A stretch of 64,000 nucleotides of DNA, taken from assembly GCF_014206975.1 (NCBI RefSeq), contig NZ_JACHOU010000005.1:237579-301578 (forward strand), in the 5' to 3' direction. Under the pieces are notes generated by a model. That model was not told where the DNA came from. It did no database searches and worked only from the letters and a program-made list of their open reading frames with translations. A program made the position numbers and the translations under genes. Below are positions 32,511 through 41,563 of this stretch, one piece after another (position 1 is the first letter of the stretch; every line of letters begins with the position of its first letter). The DNA comes from Aminobacter aganoensis (GTDB lineage Bacteria; Pseudomonadota; Alphaproteobacteria; Rhizobiales; Rhizobiaceae).

Positions 32511-32528
32511 CCTCAACTAATCTTGAGG
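32511..32528. promoter_or_regulatory. SoxR box (soxR autoregulation)
   Basis: CCTCAACTAATCTTGAGG has perfect CCTCAA/TTGAGG arms with a six-base centre, the same arms and spacing as the enterobacterial soxS promoter SoxR site. It ends 16 bases before the soxR ATG. SoxR would act here on its own promoter, as is common outside enteric bacteria where soxS is absent. Confidence 0.85.
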
Positions 32529-32544
32529 TCAAGCGGGAATCTTC

Positions 32545-32985
32545 ATGGCAGGCGAACTGACCGTCGGCGAGGTGGCCAAGCGCAGCGGCGTCGCCGTTTC
32601 GGCCCTCCATTTCTACGAGACGCGCGGGCTGATCCACAGCCACCGCACGTCGGGCAACCAGCGCCGCTATGCGCGCGACGTGCTGCGGCGGGTGGCGGTG
32701 ATCAGGATCGCCCAGGATGTCGGCATCTCGCTCGCCGACATTGCCAACGCCTTCGCCTCGCTGCCGGACGGGCGCACACCGACGCGCGAGGATTGGAGTC
32801 TGCTTTCAACGGCTTGGCGCCACGACCTCGACCACCGCATCGACCAGTTGAAGAAGCTGCGCGACGGACTGACCGACTGCATCGGCTGCGGCTGCATGTC
32901 GATCGACAAGTGCCCGCTGCGCAACCGCGAGGACCGCCTGGCGCGCCAGGGCCCGGGGCCGCAGAGACTGCTGGTGAAGGATTAG
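32545..32985 (+). CDS. soxR: redox-sensing MerR-family activator SoxR
   Basis: 146 residues. MerR-type winged HTH ([21 protein letters not shown] and [20 protein letters not shown]), a dimer helix, and the 2Fe-2S cluster cysteines at 112, 115, 117 and 123 (CIGCGC...KC), exactly the SoxR pattern. It responds to redox-cycling compounds. In non-enteric bacteria SoxR usually controls a few efflux or monooxygenase genes directly; apart from its own box I see no second SoxR site nearby. It converges on the next gene with a four-base overlap. Confidence 0.95.
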   Translation: MAGELTVGEVAKRSGVAVSALHFYETRGLIHSHRTSGNQRRYARDVLRRVAVIRIAQDVGISLADIANAFASLPDGRTPTREDWSLLSTAWRHDLDHRIDQLKKLRDGLTDCIGCGCMSIDKCPLRNREDRLARQGPGPQRLLVKD

Positions 32986-33239
32986 TCCGACGTCGGCAGG
33001 CGGCGGATGGTGAACTCGATGACGTCGCCGGGGCGCTCGAACCAGCTCTCGATCTCGGTCCAGTAGGCCTGCTTCGGCCAGCGCGAGAACCATTCCTGCG
33101 CCTTCAGCCGCGCGTCGTTGCGCGGCAGGACGAATGTCTCGCGCAAGAACCCGTCGCGCGGCTTGAGTTCACGTTCGGCCCGGCTGCGCTGGAGCCTTTT
33201 TCTGAGATCGTCCAGCGGCGGTCTGGTCGGGGTGCCCAT
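32982..33239 (-). CDS. conserved hypothetical protein
   Basis: 85 residues, basic, no signal or membrane segment: [20 protein letters not shown] ... [21 protein letters not shown] do not know a function. AAGGAG lies six bases upstream of the ATG at 33239, better than the start at 33290. The stop overlaps the soxR stop on the other strand by four bases; hemF is divergent. Confidence 0.7.
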   Translation of the reverse strand: MGTPTRPPLDDLRKRLQRSRAERELKPRDGFLRETFVLPRNDARLKAQEWFSRWPKQAYWTEIESWFERPGDVIEFTIRRLPTSD

Positions 33240-33317
33240 AAAGAACTCCTTGACCCTTACGAGAAGGAGATTAGGGATCGCGCCGGACAATTACGAGTCA
33301 TTTGTGCGGAGCCTAAA

Positions 33318-34232
33318 TTGCAGCGTCCCGAAATTCCGGCTGGACTGCCGGCCGACATCGAAGACAGGAAGGCGCGCGCCCGCGCCTGGTTCGAAGAGCT
33401 GCGCGATCGCATCTGCCTCGCCTTCGAGGCGCTGGAGGACCAGGTCGAGGGACCGCTGGCCTCCTGGGCGCCGGGTCGCTTCGAGCGCACGCCCTGGCAG
33501 CGCGACGAGGGCAAGGGCGGCGGCGGCATCATGTCGATGATGCATGGCCGGGTGTTCGAGAAGGTCGGCGTGCACACCTCGACTGTCCATGGCGAGTTTT
33601 CGCCCGAGTTCCGCAAGCAGATGCCGGGCGCCGAGGAAGACCCGCGCTTCTGGGCCTCCGGCATTTCGCTGATCGCACACCCGCAAAACCCCAACGTGCC
33701 GGCCGTGCACATGAACACCCGCATGGTCGCGACCTCGCGCTGGTGGTTCGGCGGCGGCGCCGACCTGACCCCGGTGCTCGATCGCCGGCGCACTCAGGAA
33801 GACGCCGATACCGTCGCCTTCCACAAGGCGATGCAGTTCGCCTGCGCCAAGCACCCCGGCGTTGCCGACTACGGCAAATACAAGGACTGGTGCGACGAGT
33901 ATTTCTTCCTGCCGCACCGCAACGAGCCGCGCGGCACCGGCGGCATTTTCTTCGACTGGCAGCATTCGCCGGAGGAAAAGGGCGGCTGGGACGCCGACTT
34001 CCGCTTCGTCCAGGATGTCGGCCGCGCCTTCCTCGTCGCCTACCAGCATCTCGTGCGCCAGAACTTCAACACCAACTGGACCGACGGCGACCGCGACGAG
34101 CAGCTGGTGCGCCGCGGCCGCTATGTCGAGTTCAACCTGCTCTACGACCGCGGCACGATCTTCGGCCTCAAGACCGGCGGCAACATCGCCTCGATCCTGT
34201 CGAGCATGCCGCCCGAGGTCAGGTGGCCGTAA
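33318..34232 (+). CDS. hemF: oxygen-dependent coproporphyrinogen III oxidase
   Basis: Haem biosynthesis: O2-dependent oxidative decarboxylation of coproporphyrinogen III. 304 residues. Motifs are [51 protein letters not shown] and [15 protein letters not shown], all typical of HemF. I set the start at TTG 33318 (read [11 protein letters not shown]) because GGAG is six bases upstream at 33308-33311 and the N-terminus is then the family length; no ATG lies in a suitable place. Confidence 0.95.
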   Translation: MQRPEIPAGLPADIEDRKARARAWFEELRDRICLAFEALEDQVEGPLASWAPGRFERTPWQRDEGKGGGGIMSMMHGRVFEKVGVHTSTVHGEFSPEFRKQMPGAEEDPRFWASGISLIAHPQNPNVPAVHMNTRMVATSRWWFGGGADLTPVLDRRRTQEDADTVAFHKAMQFACAKHPGVADYGKYKDWCDEYFFLPHRNEPRGTGGIFFDWQHSPEEKGGWDADFRFVQDVGRAFLVAYQHLVRQNFNTNWTDGDRDEQLVRRGRYVEFNLLYDRGTIFGLKTGGNIASILSSMPPEVRWP

Positions 34233-34291
34233 ACGCCGGATTGCGCAAACTACGCTGATAGCGTACAAAGACGGCAGCTGACGGATGCTGC

Positions 34292-34555
34292 ATGAAGATT
34301 TCGTTCGATCCGGCCAAGGACGAATGGACCCGGGCCGAGCGAGGTTTCTCGCTGGCGCTCGGGGCGGAGGTGATCCGCAACAAGGTCGCCACTTTCCTGG
34401 ATGACCGGCACGACTATGGTGAGGATCGCTTCGTCACCTTCGGCCATGTCGAGGCGCGGCTCTACGTTTGCGTGTTTACGATGCGAGACACGGCCGTTCA
34501 CATCATCTCGCTGAGGAAGGCCAACGACCGGGAGATTTCAAGATATGGTCGATGA
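34292..34555 (+). CDS. brnT: BrnT-family toxin
   Basis: 87 residues, a BrnT ribonuclease-type toxin: FDPAKDEWTRAERGFSLALG near the N-terminus, and VHIISLRKANDREISRYGR at the end, the IISARKA-like family signature. BrnT cleaves mRNA and is neutralised by BrnA. The gene overlaps the next one by 11 bases, the usual toxin-antitoxin arrangement. Confidence 0.85.
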   Translation: MKISFDPAKDEWTRAERGFSLALGAEVIRNKVATFLDDRHDYGEDRFVTFGHVEARLYVCVFTMRDTAVHIISLRKANDREISRYGR

Positions 34556-34808
34556 CATCGACAATCCCGATTGGACCGAGGAACGGACACGCCCGCTCGA
34601 TGCGGCTGCCAAGTTGAAGCTCGTGCGCGGGCTGCTGGACATGAGCCAGGGCGACTTTGCCGCCCTGCTCGGCATACCTGTCACCACGCTGCAAAACTGG
34701 GAACAGCGGCGCACCGAACCGGATGCCGTCGCAAGGACCCTGATCGACCTGATCCATGACGACCCGCAGGAGATGCGGGCGCGCATGATGCGGCGCAACG
34801 CGGCTTGA
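34545..34808 (+). CDS. HTH (XRE-type) antitoxin partner of BrnT
   Basis: 87 residues. An HTH domain is clear in residues about 27-75 (KLVRGLLDMSQGDFAALLG, then IPVTTLQNWEQRRTEPD). Canonical BrnA antitoxins are ribbon-helix-helix proteins, so this is a different class of partner, of the type also found with HigB or MqsR toxins. It probably represses the pair by autoregulation. Overlap with brnT shows coupling. Confidence 0.8.
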   Translation: MVDDIDNPDWTEERTRPLDAAAKLKLVRGLLDMSQGDFAALLGIPVTTLQNWEQRRTEPDAVARTLIDLIHDDPQEMRARMMRRNAA

Positions 34809-34930
34809 GCGCGTTGCATGGCTGCCTTGCCCGCCGTCGCATTGACGTGCGGGCGGCAAAGCTTTAGAGAGCGCGCTTTCCTTGGCCCTCGTCCCGCTGT
34901 GACGGGCCTCGCTCTCATTGGAAGACTTTC

Positions 34931-36763
34931 GTGACGATTTTCGACAACATGGTTCCGGCGCTGGCCGGGGCGCTCGCCGCGCGTGGCTACGAAACGCTGA
35001 CCCCGGTGCAAACCTCCGTGCTGGCCCCCGAGGCCGACGGCGTCGACCTCCTGGTCTCGGCGCAGACCGGCTCGGGCAAGACCGTGGCCTTCGGCATTGC
35101 CATCGCCCCCACCCTGCTGGACGGCCGCGAGCGTTTCACGCCAGGGGCAGCGCCAAGCGCCGTCATCATCGCGCCGACCCGCGAGCTCGCCATCCAGGTC
35201 CGCCGCGAATTCGAATGGCTCTACGCCGCGACCGGCGCCCGCATCGCGTCCTGCGTCGGCGGCATGGACATGCGCAAGGAGCGCCGCGCGCTCGATGAAG
35301 GCGCCGACATCGTCGTCGGCACGCCGGGCCGCCTGCGCGACCACATCACCCGCGGTTCGCTCGACATCTCTGGCCTGCGCGCAGTCGTGCTCGACGAAGC
35401 CGACGAAATGCTCGACCTCGGCTTCCGCGAAGACCTCGAGTTCATCCTGGCGGCAGCGCCGCAGGAGCGCCGCACGCTGCTGTTTTCGGCAACCGTTCCG
35501 CCGCAGATCGCCCAGATGGCGAAGCGCTTCCAGCGCAACGCGCTGCGCATCACCGCCGCCGGCGAGAGCCGCCAGCACGACGACATCGAATACCGTTCCG
35601 TGCTCGTGGCGCCGCCCGAGCGCGAGAACGCCATCATCAACACGCTGCTCTATTTCGACGCGCGCAGCACCATGGTGTTCTGCGCGACGCGTGAAGCGGT
35701 CAAGCATTTCTCGGCCCGGCTCGCCAATCGCGGCTTTGCCGTCGTTGCGCTGTCGGGCGAACTGAGCCAGGCCGAGCGCAACAACGCACTGCAGGCGATG
35801 CGCGACGGCCGTGCCCGCGTCTGCGTGGCGACCGACGTCGCCGCCCGCGGCATCGACCTGCCCAATCTCGACCTGGTCATCCACGCCGACCTGCCGACCA
35901 ATCCGGACACGCTGCTGCACCGCTCGGGCCGCACCGGCCGCGCCGGCCGCAAGGGCGTCTGCGTGCTGATCGTGCCGTTCCATCGCCGCGGCAGCGCCGC
36001 CCGCCTGCTCAAGCTGGCAAAGCTCGAGGCGACGACCCAGTCGGCTCCGGGACCGGCCGAGATCGACGCCCGCAACCGCGAGCGCATGCTGGCCGAACTC
36101 GCCAGCGCCGAGGCCCCCGCCGAGGACGAGGCCGCACAGGTCGCCGAGATCCTCGCCGCCCATTCGGCAGAGACGATCGCCCTTGCCTGGCTGCGCCAGC
36201 AGATGGCCTCGCGCCCGGCGGCGGAAGAACTGTCCGACCGCCCGATGCCTGCCTTCGACGCGGCCAAGGCCGAACGTCCCGACAACCGCTTCGAAAGCGG
36301 CGTCTGGTTCGCCGTCTCGGTCGGCCGCAAGCACCGCGCCGAACCGCGCTGGCTGCTGCCGCTGATCTGCAAGGCCGGCCGCGTGACCAAGCGCGAAATC
36401 GGCTCGATCCGCATCTTCGAGAACGATTCGCATTTCGAGATCATCGCCGAGCGCGCGGACGCCTTTGCCGCGGCGGTTGAGGAACAGGGCACCGGCGAAA
36501 AGGGCGTGACCATCACCCGGACCGGCAGCGCCCCCGCCCCCGACCATGGCGCAAAGCCGAAGAAGCAGCACCGCAAGGGCCAGTACGATCCTTCCGACAA
36601 GCCGCCCTTCAAGAAGAAGGGTTTCGAAAAGAAGCCCTACGAGAAGAAGCCTTTCGAAAAACGCTCCGGCGACAAGCCTGCCTTCGACAAGCCCGCTTAC
36701 GGCAAGCCGGCGGGCGCCGGCGCGGCCAAGAAGTACAAGCCGAAGAAGAAGTTCGGCGAGTAA
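34931..36763 (+). CDS. DEAD-box RNA helicase with DbpA RNA-binding domain
   Basis: 610 residues. Helicase motifs in order: Q motif (TPVQTSVLAPE), AQTGSGKT (44-51), PTRELA, DEAD (155-158), SAT, and HRSGRTGRAGRKG. Residues about 455-520 form a DbpA/CsdA-type RNA-binding fold (FAVSVGRKHRAEPRWLLPLI). The last 75 residues are a basic, low-complexity tail with repeated KKPFEK/KKPYEK units, then DKPAFDKPAYGKPAG. The general role is remodelling of rRNA or mRNA structures, probably in cold or ribosome assembly. Confidence 0.93.
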   Translation: MTIFDNMVPALAGALAARGYETLTPVQTSVLAPEADGVDLLVSAQTGSGKTVAFGIAIAPTLLDGRERFTPGAAPSAVIIAPTRELAIQVRREFEWLYAATGARIASCVGGMDMRKERRALDEGADIVVGTPGRLRDHITRGSLDISGLRAVVLDEADEMLDLGFREDLEFILAAAPQERRTLLFSATVPPQIAQMAKRFQRNALRITAAGESRQHDDIEYRSVLVAPPERENAIINTLLYFDARSTMVFCATREAVKHFSARLANRGFAVVALSGELSQAERNNALQAMRDGRARVCVATDVAARGIDLPNLDLVIHADLPTNPDTLLHRSGRTGRAGRKGVCVLIVPFHRRGSAARLLKLAKLEATTQSAPGPAEIDARNRERMLAELASAEAPAEDEAAQVAEILAAHSAETIALAWLRQQMASRPAAEELSDRPMPAFDAAKAERPDNRFESGVWFAVSVGRKHRAEPRWLLPLICKAGRVTKREIGSIRIFENDSHFEIIAERADAFAAAVEEQGTGEKGVTITRTGSAPAPDHGAKPKKQHRKGQYDPSDKPPFKKKGFEKKPYEKKPFEKRSGDKPAFDKPAYGKPAGAGAAKKYKPKKKFGE

Positions 36764-37026
36764 GGGCGGCCCGACGACCTGCGGCTTTTGGCTGCATCAG
36801 CCTTTGCCACAATCGATGCCACAAAGTGAAAATCTGGCGTCGATTGTGGCTAAGCCACCGTTTCGAAATATGTTTTTCGTCTAATATTTCCCCGGCAAGA
36901 CAGGTCTATTTCTATCGCCGGGGCCGGGAAACGCCGGCGGTTCGAACCGCGACGCGACGTGACCGGACGGCCCTTCACAAAGGTGGGTAAGCCCATCGGG
37001 CGCCCGCATTCGTCGGAGAGCATGCC

Positions 37027-37287
37027 ATGCGCAAGCTTCTTGTTCCGGCAGCCGCTGCTGCCATTCTCGCAACCTCTGCCGTAGCCTTCGCCGCCGTCCA
37101 GCATACGGACGGCACGATCAAGACCTTCGATGCCAAGGCAATGAGCCTGACCCTGGCCGACGGCTCGTCCTTCGTGCTGCCCAAGAAGTTCAAGGACCCC
37201 GGCCTGAAGGCAGGCGAGAAGGTGTCGATCTCCTGGGACATGAGCGGCAAGAACAAGGTCGCCGAAGCCGTGAAGATCATGAAGTAG
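37027..37287 (+). CDS. DUF1344 periplasmic protein
   Basis: 86 residues with a cleavable signal peptide (MRKLLVPAAAAAILATSAVAFA) and a small beta domain: VQHTDGTIKTFDAKAMSLTL, LPKKFKDPGLKAGEKVSIS. This matches the rhizobial DUF1344 family. No function is known. It is monocistronic, followed by a hairpin. Confidence 0.85.
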   Translation: MRKLLVPAAAAAILATSAVAFAAVQHTDGTIKTFDAKAMSLTLADGSSFVLPKKFKDPGLKAGEKVSISWDMSGKNKVAEAVKIMK

Positions 37288-37310
37288 CGCGGCTTCGCGA
37301 TTGATTTCCA

Positions 37311-37344
37311 GAAGGGCGGAACCAAGGTTTCGCCCTTCTTTCGT
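37311..37344 (+). terminator. intrinsic terminator of the DUF1344 gene
   Basis: GAAGGGCG (37311-37318) pairs with CGCCCTTC (37331-37338), with an inner AACC/GGTT pair, then TTTCGTTT. The T tract is imperfect. Confidence 0.65.
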
Positions 37345-37531
37345 TTCGGAGGGCTCCGTGCGGAATCGGTTTTTCAGCAAGCCGGCGCAAGCATTTGCAA
37401 TGATTCCGGTTTCCGCCCCTCACAGCCCCTGCATCAGGCAAATTTCGCGCTGGCCCAAGCCCCGCGCAACCAAATCACCGGATTGCATGTTATAGTTCAT
37501 CCCCGAAACCGGACGAGGAAGGAGACATCCG

Positions 37532-37717
37532 ATGAAGGAATTTCAATGCGGGTCACTTGTCCCCGGCTGCCAGTGGCACACGCGCCACGAGGACGAAGCT
37601 GAGATCATGCGCCGCGTCGCCGAACACCTGCGCGAGACGCATGGCGAAACCATCATCCGCGAGACGATGATCGAAGCGATCCGCTCGCGCATCGAGAAGG
37701 TCCGCGACGCGGCCTGA
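37532..37717 (+). CDS. DUF1059 family small protein
   Basis: 61 residues, with Cys6 and Cys13 (FQCGSLVPGCQWHTR) and HLRETHGETI, the DUF1059 pattern that looks like a small zinc or metal-binding fold. It has no known function. GGAAGGAG lies upstream of the ATG. Its stop is directly adjacent to the stop of the convergent CCA gene. Confidence 0.85.
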   Translation: MKEFQCGSLVPGCQWHTRHEDEAEIMRRVAEHLRETHGETIIRETMIEAIRSRIEKVRDAA

Positions 37718-38974
37718 TCAGGCCTTGAGCCTTGCAGCGGCGCGCTCGAGCAGCGCGTCGCGCTCCAGCGAAAAGCCGCTGTCGACCCACTCCGTTTCCA
37801 ACGTCTTGAGCAGCGCGCCAAGGGCGGGGCCCTCGACGCCGAGCGATGCCAGATCGCCGCCACGCAGCGGGAAATCGGGCTTCTGCCACCTGTCGGCGAA
37901 TGCCAGAAGGCGGAAGTAACCGCCGGCCTCGATCAGCGCCTTGTCGTCCTGCTCGGCGCGGCCGCGCGCCGAGGCGAGATCGAGGCGCAGGCGGTCGCGG
38001 ATGCCCTCGACGTCGCCGCGATAGAGCCGCCTGGCCAGATCGCCTTCGGTCGTCGCCGGCTCAACCTTCGCGGTCGCCGCCCACTGCACCAGCCTGTCGG
38101 TGTCGGCATTGGACAGCCGCAGCCGCTCGCCGAGCGCCGTCATGCGCGCCGCGTCCGGCGGCACGATCGAAGACAGGCGCAACAACGGATCGGCGGCCCA
38201 GCCGAGATCGCCCTCAGCCCGGACCAGCGCATGGATGGCGTCGATGCCCCACTTCTCGCTTTCCGGCAGCACCGCGGTCAGCACGCCGGCCTGCCGCATC
38301 CACAGCAGGGCGCGCGAAGGATCCGGGGCGGCAAGCAGGCGCTTCAGTTCCGACCAGACCCGCTCGGCCGAAAGCCGGGAAATCCCATCTTTCAGCCGCG
38401 CGCAGGCCTTCAGCCCCTCGGCATCCGGGCGGCCCTTGCCGTACCAGGCGAAGAAGCGGAAGAAGCGCAGGATGCGCAGGTAGTCCTCGCGGATGCGGGT
38501 TTCGGCATCGCCGATGAAACGCAGCGTGCGGCTTTCCAGGTCGGCAAGGCCGCCGACCAGGTCGACCACGCTGCCGTCGGCATTGGCGTAGAGCGCGTTG
38601 ATGGTGAAGTCGCGCCGCTCGGCGTCACGCTTCCAGTCACGGCCGAAGACGACCTTGGCGCGGCGGCCGTCTGTCTCGACATCGGCACGCAGCGTGGTGA
38701 CCTCGAACGGCTTGCCGCCCGATATGACCGTGATGGTGCCGTGCTCGGCCCCGGTGGGTACGGTCTTGAAGCCGGCCGCCTCGGCCCGGCGCACCGTCTC
38801 TTCGGGCAAGTTGGTGGTGGCGATGTCGACATCCGCGACGGCCTCGCCGAGCAATGCGTTGCGTACGGCGCCGCCGGCGATGCGCACCTCTTCGCCGTCG
38901 GCGTTCAGGACAGCCAGCAGCTTCTGCAGCTGCGCGTCATCGAGCCAGGCGGCTCCGGCGATCGTGGAGCTCAT
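37718..38974 (-). CDS. cca: CCA tRNA nucleotidyltransferase
   Basis: Adds or repairs the 3' CCA end of tRNA. A 418-residue class II enzyme with the catalytic NTase core EVRIAGGAVRNALLGEAVADVDIATT (GG then D-x-D) near residue 30, RDFTINALYANADGS near 135, and IGDAETRIREDYLRILRFFRF near 160. It is the last gene of an operon with the NUDIX and DUF1285 genes, translated from an ATGA overlap at 38971-38974. Confidence 0.94.
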   Translation of the reverse strand: MSSTIAGAAWLDDAQLQKLLAVLNADGEEVRIAGGAVRNALLGEAVADVDIATTNLPEETVRRAEAAGFKTVPTGAEHGTITVISGGKPFEVTTLRADVETDGRRAKVVFGRDWKRDAERRDFTINALYANADGSVVDLVGGLADLESRTLRFIGDAETRIREDYLRILRFFRFFAWYGKGRPDAEGLKACARLKDGISRLSAERVWSELKRLLAAPDPSRALLWMRQAGVLTAVLPESEKWGIDAIHALVRAEGDLGWAADPLLRLSSIVPPDAARMTALGERLRLSNADTDRLVQWAATAKVEPATTEGDLARRLYRGDVEGIRDRLRLDLASARGRAEQDDKALIEAGGYFRLLAFADRWQKPDFPLRGGDLASLGVEGPALGALLKTLETEWVDSGFSLERDALLERAAARLKA

Positions 38975-39606
38975 GTGTAGAGCCTTTCGTAGAGCGCGCG
39001 GATGATGCCGGCGGTGACGCCCCAGATGTAACGTTCCTCATAGGGCATGGCGTAGAAGAAGCGTTCCCTGTCCTGCCAGGTCCGGCTGGCGCGGTCGTGG
39101 TTGGCCGGATCCATCAGGAACCCCAGCGGCACCTCGAAGACGTCGTCGACCTCGTCCGCGTTGAGGGTGAGAAGGAACCCGGGGCGGACGACGCCGAGAA
39201 CCGGGGCGATGCGATAGCCGCTGCCGGTGACGTAGTCTGGAAGCCGGCCGATAATGTCGATGTAATCGGAGGTTAGCCCGATTTCCTCCAGGGTCTCGCG
39301 CAACGCCGCAGCCTCCGGCGAGACGTCGTCGGGATCGATGCGGCCGCCGGGAAAGGCGATCTGGCCGGAGTGGCTCTTCAGCTTTTCCGCCCGCTTGGTG
39401 AGGATGATGGTCGAAGCGTCGCCATGGTCGACCACCGGGATCAGCACGGCTGCGTCGCGCAAGCTGTCATGCACGAACAGCTCGCGCATGTCGGGATTGA
39501 GCAGATGGTCGCCATAGTCGGCGACGGCATCGTTGAGATGCTCCTGCGCCGCGCGCTGGCGGAAGTCCTGCGCCGAATAATGCGCTGCCGGGGAACGGAC
39601 CATCAC
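38971..39606 (-). CDS. CoA pyrophosphatase, NUDIX family
   Basis: 211 residues of the NudL/PCD1-type CoA diphosphatase. The UPF0035 signature is ILTKRAEKLKSHSGQIAFPGG and the Nudix box ends RETLEEIGL. It hydrolyses CoA or oxidised CoA to 3',5'-ADP and 4'-phosphopantetheine. It overlaps cca by four bases and DUF1285 by four bases, so the three genes are translationally coupled. Confidence 0.92.
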   Translation of the reverse strand: MMVRSPAAHYSAQDFRQRAAQEHLNDAVADYGDHLLNPDMRELFVHDSLRDAAVLIPVVDHGDASTIILTKRAEKLKSHSGQIAFPGGRIDPDDVSPEAAALRETLEEIGLTSDYIDIIGRLPDYVTGSGYRIAPVLGVVRPGFLLTLNADEVDDVFEVPLGFLMDPANHDRASRTWQDRERFFYAMPYEERYIWGVTAGIIRALYERLYT

Positions 39607-40247
39607 GCGCTCAGCCGCTCCAGCCTGTCCCAGGGCATCATGGGATAGACCTCGCCCTTCGAGCGCACCGCAAACATGTCCTTGCCGTCGATCTCGATGC
39701 GTTCGCCATGCTCGACGAGTTCGTACATCACCGAACGCGCGACCAGCGCTTCCAGCCGCCCGCGCACCAACAGATACGGCTTGAGGCCGCCTGTCTCGGG
39801 CTCGTCGACGAAGCGCAGCGGATGCTCGGGCCCGGCCTCGACGACGTCGCCGACATTGGTGCGGAAGGTCAGAACCTGTCCGGCGCCCTCGCCCAGGACG
39901 TTCATCTCGACGGCGACGAAATGCGCATCGACGACGCGGATGCCAACCCTTTCCACCGGGGTGACGAGGTAGGTCCGGCCGTCTTCGTCCTTGCGCAGCA
40001 CGGTCGAGAACAGCTGCACCAGCGGCATGCGGCCGATCGGCGTGCCGAGATAGAACCAGGTGCCGTCAGGCCGGATCTCCATGTCGAGATCGCCGCAGAA
40101 ATCCGGGTTCCAGCGTTCCACCGGCGGCAGGCCCTTGCCGGCGCGGGCAGCGCGCGAGATGAGAGCCTCCAGCCCGGCCGCGTCGCTTGCGCGGGCCAGT
40201 CCGTCGTCGCTTTTTGCCTCGCGGCTGTTGTCCAGATCGGCAGTCAT
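39603..40247 (-). CDS. DUF1285 family protein
   Basis: 214 residues, soluble. Motifs PPVERWNPDFCGDLDMEIRP, GTWFYLGTPIGR and VARSVMYELVEHGE match DUF1285, found widely in alphaproteobacteria beside NUDIX and cca genes; its function is unknown. The ATG at 40247 has a weak ribosome site, and longer readings to 40334 look unlikely. It heads the operon DUF1285-NUDIX-cca. The following MoxR operon is divergent. Confidence 0.9.
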   Translation of the reverse strand: MTADLDNSREAKSDDGLARASDAAGLEALISRAARAGKGLPPVERWNPDFCGDLDMEIRPDGTWFYLGTPIGRMPLVQLFSTVLRKDEDGRTYLVTPVERVGIRVVDAHFVAVEMNVLGEGAGQVLTFRTNVGDVVEAGPEHPLRFVDEPETGGLKPYLLVRGRLEALVARSVMYELVEHGERIEIDGKDMFAVRSKGEVYPMMPWDRLERLSA

Positions 40248-40561
40248 GGTCACGAAATAGTCACTGTTGTTGCGCTTGTCAGCATAGGCAAGTGATTTAA
40301 GTTCAATGCGAAGACCGCGCCAAGGTGCGGGCATGGAGATCGCGACGCCCGGGATCGTTTGACCTCAGGGGATTGGGTGGCAAGCGCCAGCTTCGGATGG
40401 GCGGCGCCGCAGGCCGAAGGGCAAAAAGTCCAGGGCAGTTTTACGTAGCGGCAGCGTGTCCGGATGGACGCGACAGGCACGCTGTAGCATCTTGAGTTTG
40501 CGCATCGGCGACCGGAGAATCGGTTACGGTCCCGGGACGCCAGAAGAAGGATCCGGCCCAT
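40248..40561. promoter_or_regulatory. divergent intergenic region
   Basis: About 314 bases between the start of the DUF1285 operon (minus) and the start of the moxR operon (plus); both promoters must lie here. An AT-richer stretch around 40255-40300 is nearest to the minus-strand gene. No clear boxes, operators or reading frames. Confidence 0.45.
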
Positions 40562-41563
40562 ATGAGCGTGATGACCAGGGAAACCATGAGCGAGAGCGAA
40601 ATGATCGCCGCGGCCGAACTCGCGCTCGCCGACATCGCCAAGATCCGTGCCGGCGTCGGGCGCGTCATCTTCGGCCAGGAAAGCGTCGTCGAGCGCACGC
40701 TGGTGGCCCTGCTCGCCGGCGGCCATGCGCTGCTGGTCGGCGTTCCCGGCCTCGCCAAGACCAAGCTGGTGGAAACGCTGGGTGTCGTGCTCGGCCTCGA
40801 TTCGCGGCGCATCCAGTTCACCCCCGACCTGATGCCGTCCGACATCCTCGGCTCCGAGGTGATGGAGCAGGACGACCAGGGCAAGCGCTCCTTCCGCTTC
40901 ATTTCCGGGCCGATCTTCGCGCAACTCCTGATGGCCGACGAGATCAACCGCGCCAGCCCGCGCACCCAGTCGGCCCTGCTGCAGGCGATGCAGGAATATC
41001 ACGTCACCGTCGCCGGCGAACGCCACGACCTGCCCGCGCCCTTCCATGTGTTGGCGACGCAGAACCCGCTGGAACAGGAAGGCACCTACCCGCTGCCGGA
41101 AGCCCAGCTCGACCGCTTCCTGATGCAGGTCGACATCCTCTATCCCGAACTCGAGGCGGAGCGCCGCATCCTTCTGGAAACCACCGGCATCGAGGACGCC
41201 AAGGCCCAGAACGTGCTCGATCCGGAGCGGCTGAAGGACATCCAGCACCTGATCCGGCGCATGCCGGTGCCTGAAAGCGTGGTCGAGGCGATCCTCAAGC
41301 TGGTCCGCTCGGCCCGTCCCGGCCAGGGCCACGGCGAGACCGACAAGCATGTGTCGTGGGGTCCCGGCCCGCGCGCCAGCCAGGCGCTGACTTTGTGCGC
41401 CAGGGCGCGTGCGCTCTATGACGGCCGCCTCGCACCGTCGATCGACGACATCCGCGCGCTGGCCGAACCGGTGCTGCAGCACCGCATGGCGCTGACTTTT
41501 GCCGCCCGTGCCGAAGGCATGACGGTCCGCGACGTGGTGGCGCGGCTGGTCAAGGACATCTGA
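40562..41563 (+). CDS. MoxR-family AAA+ ATPase
   Basis: 333 residues. Walker A GVPGLAKT at 60-67, Walker B LLMADEINRASPRTQSALL near 125, sensor 1 LATQNPLEQEGTYPLPEAQL near 168, and the C-terminal lid with a final RLVKDI. MoxR proteins act as chaperones that activate or assemble vWA-domain partners. Here the next three genes encode such partners. Several start codons are possible near the 5' end (40562, 40571, 40586). Confidence 0.95.
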   Translation: MSVMTRETMSESEMIAAAELALADIAKIRAGVGRVIFGQESVVERTLVALLAGGHALLVGVPGLAKTKLVETLGVVLGLDSRRIQFTPDLMPSDILGSEVMEQDDQGKRSFRFISGPIFAQLLMADEINRASPRTQSALLQAMQEYHVTVAGERHDLPAPFHVLATQNPLEQEGTYPLPEAQLDRFLMQVDILYPELEAERRILLETTGIEDAKAQNVLDPERLKDIQHLIRRMPVPESVVEAILKLVRSARPGQGHGETDKHVSWGPGPRASQALTLCARARALYDGRLAPSIDDIRALAEPVLQHRMALTFAARAEGMTVRDVVARLVKDI

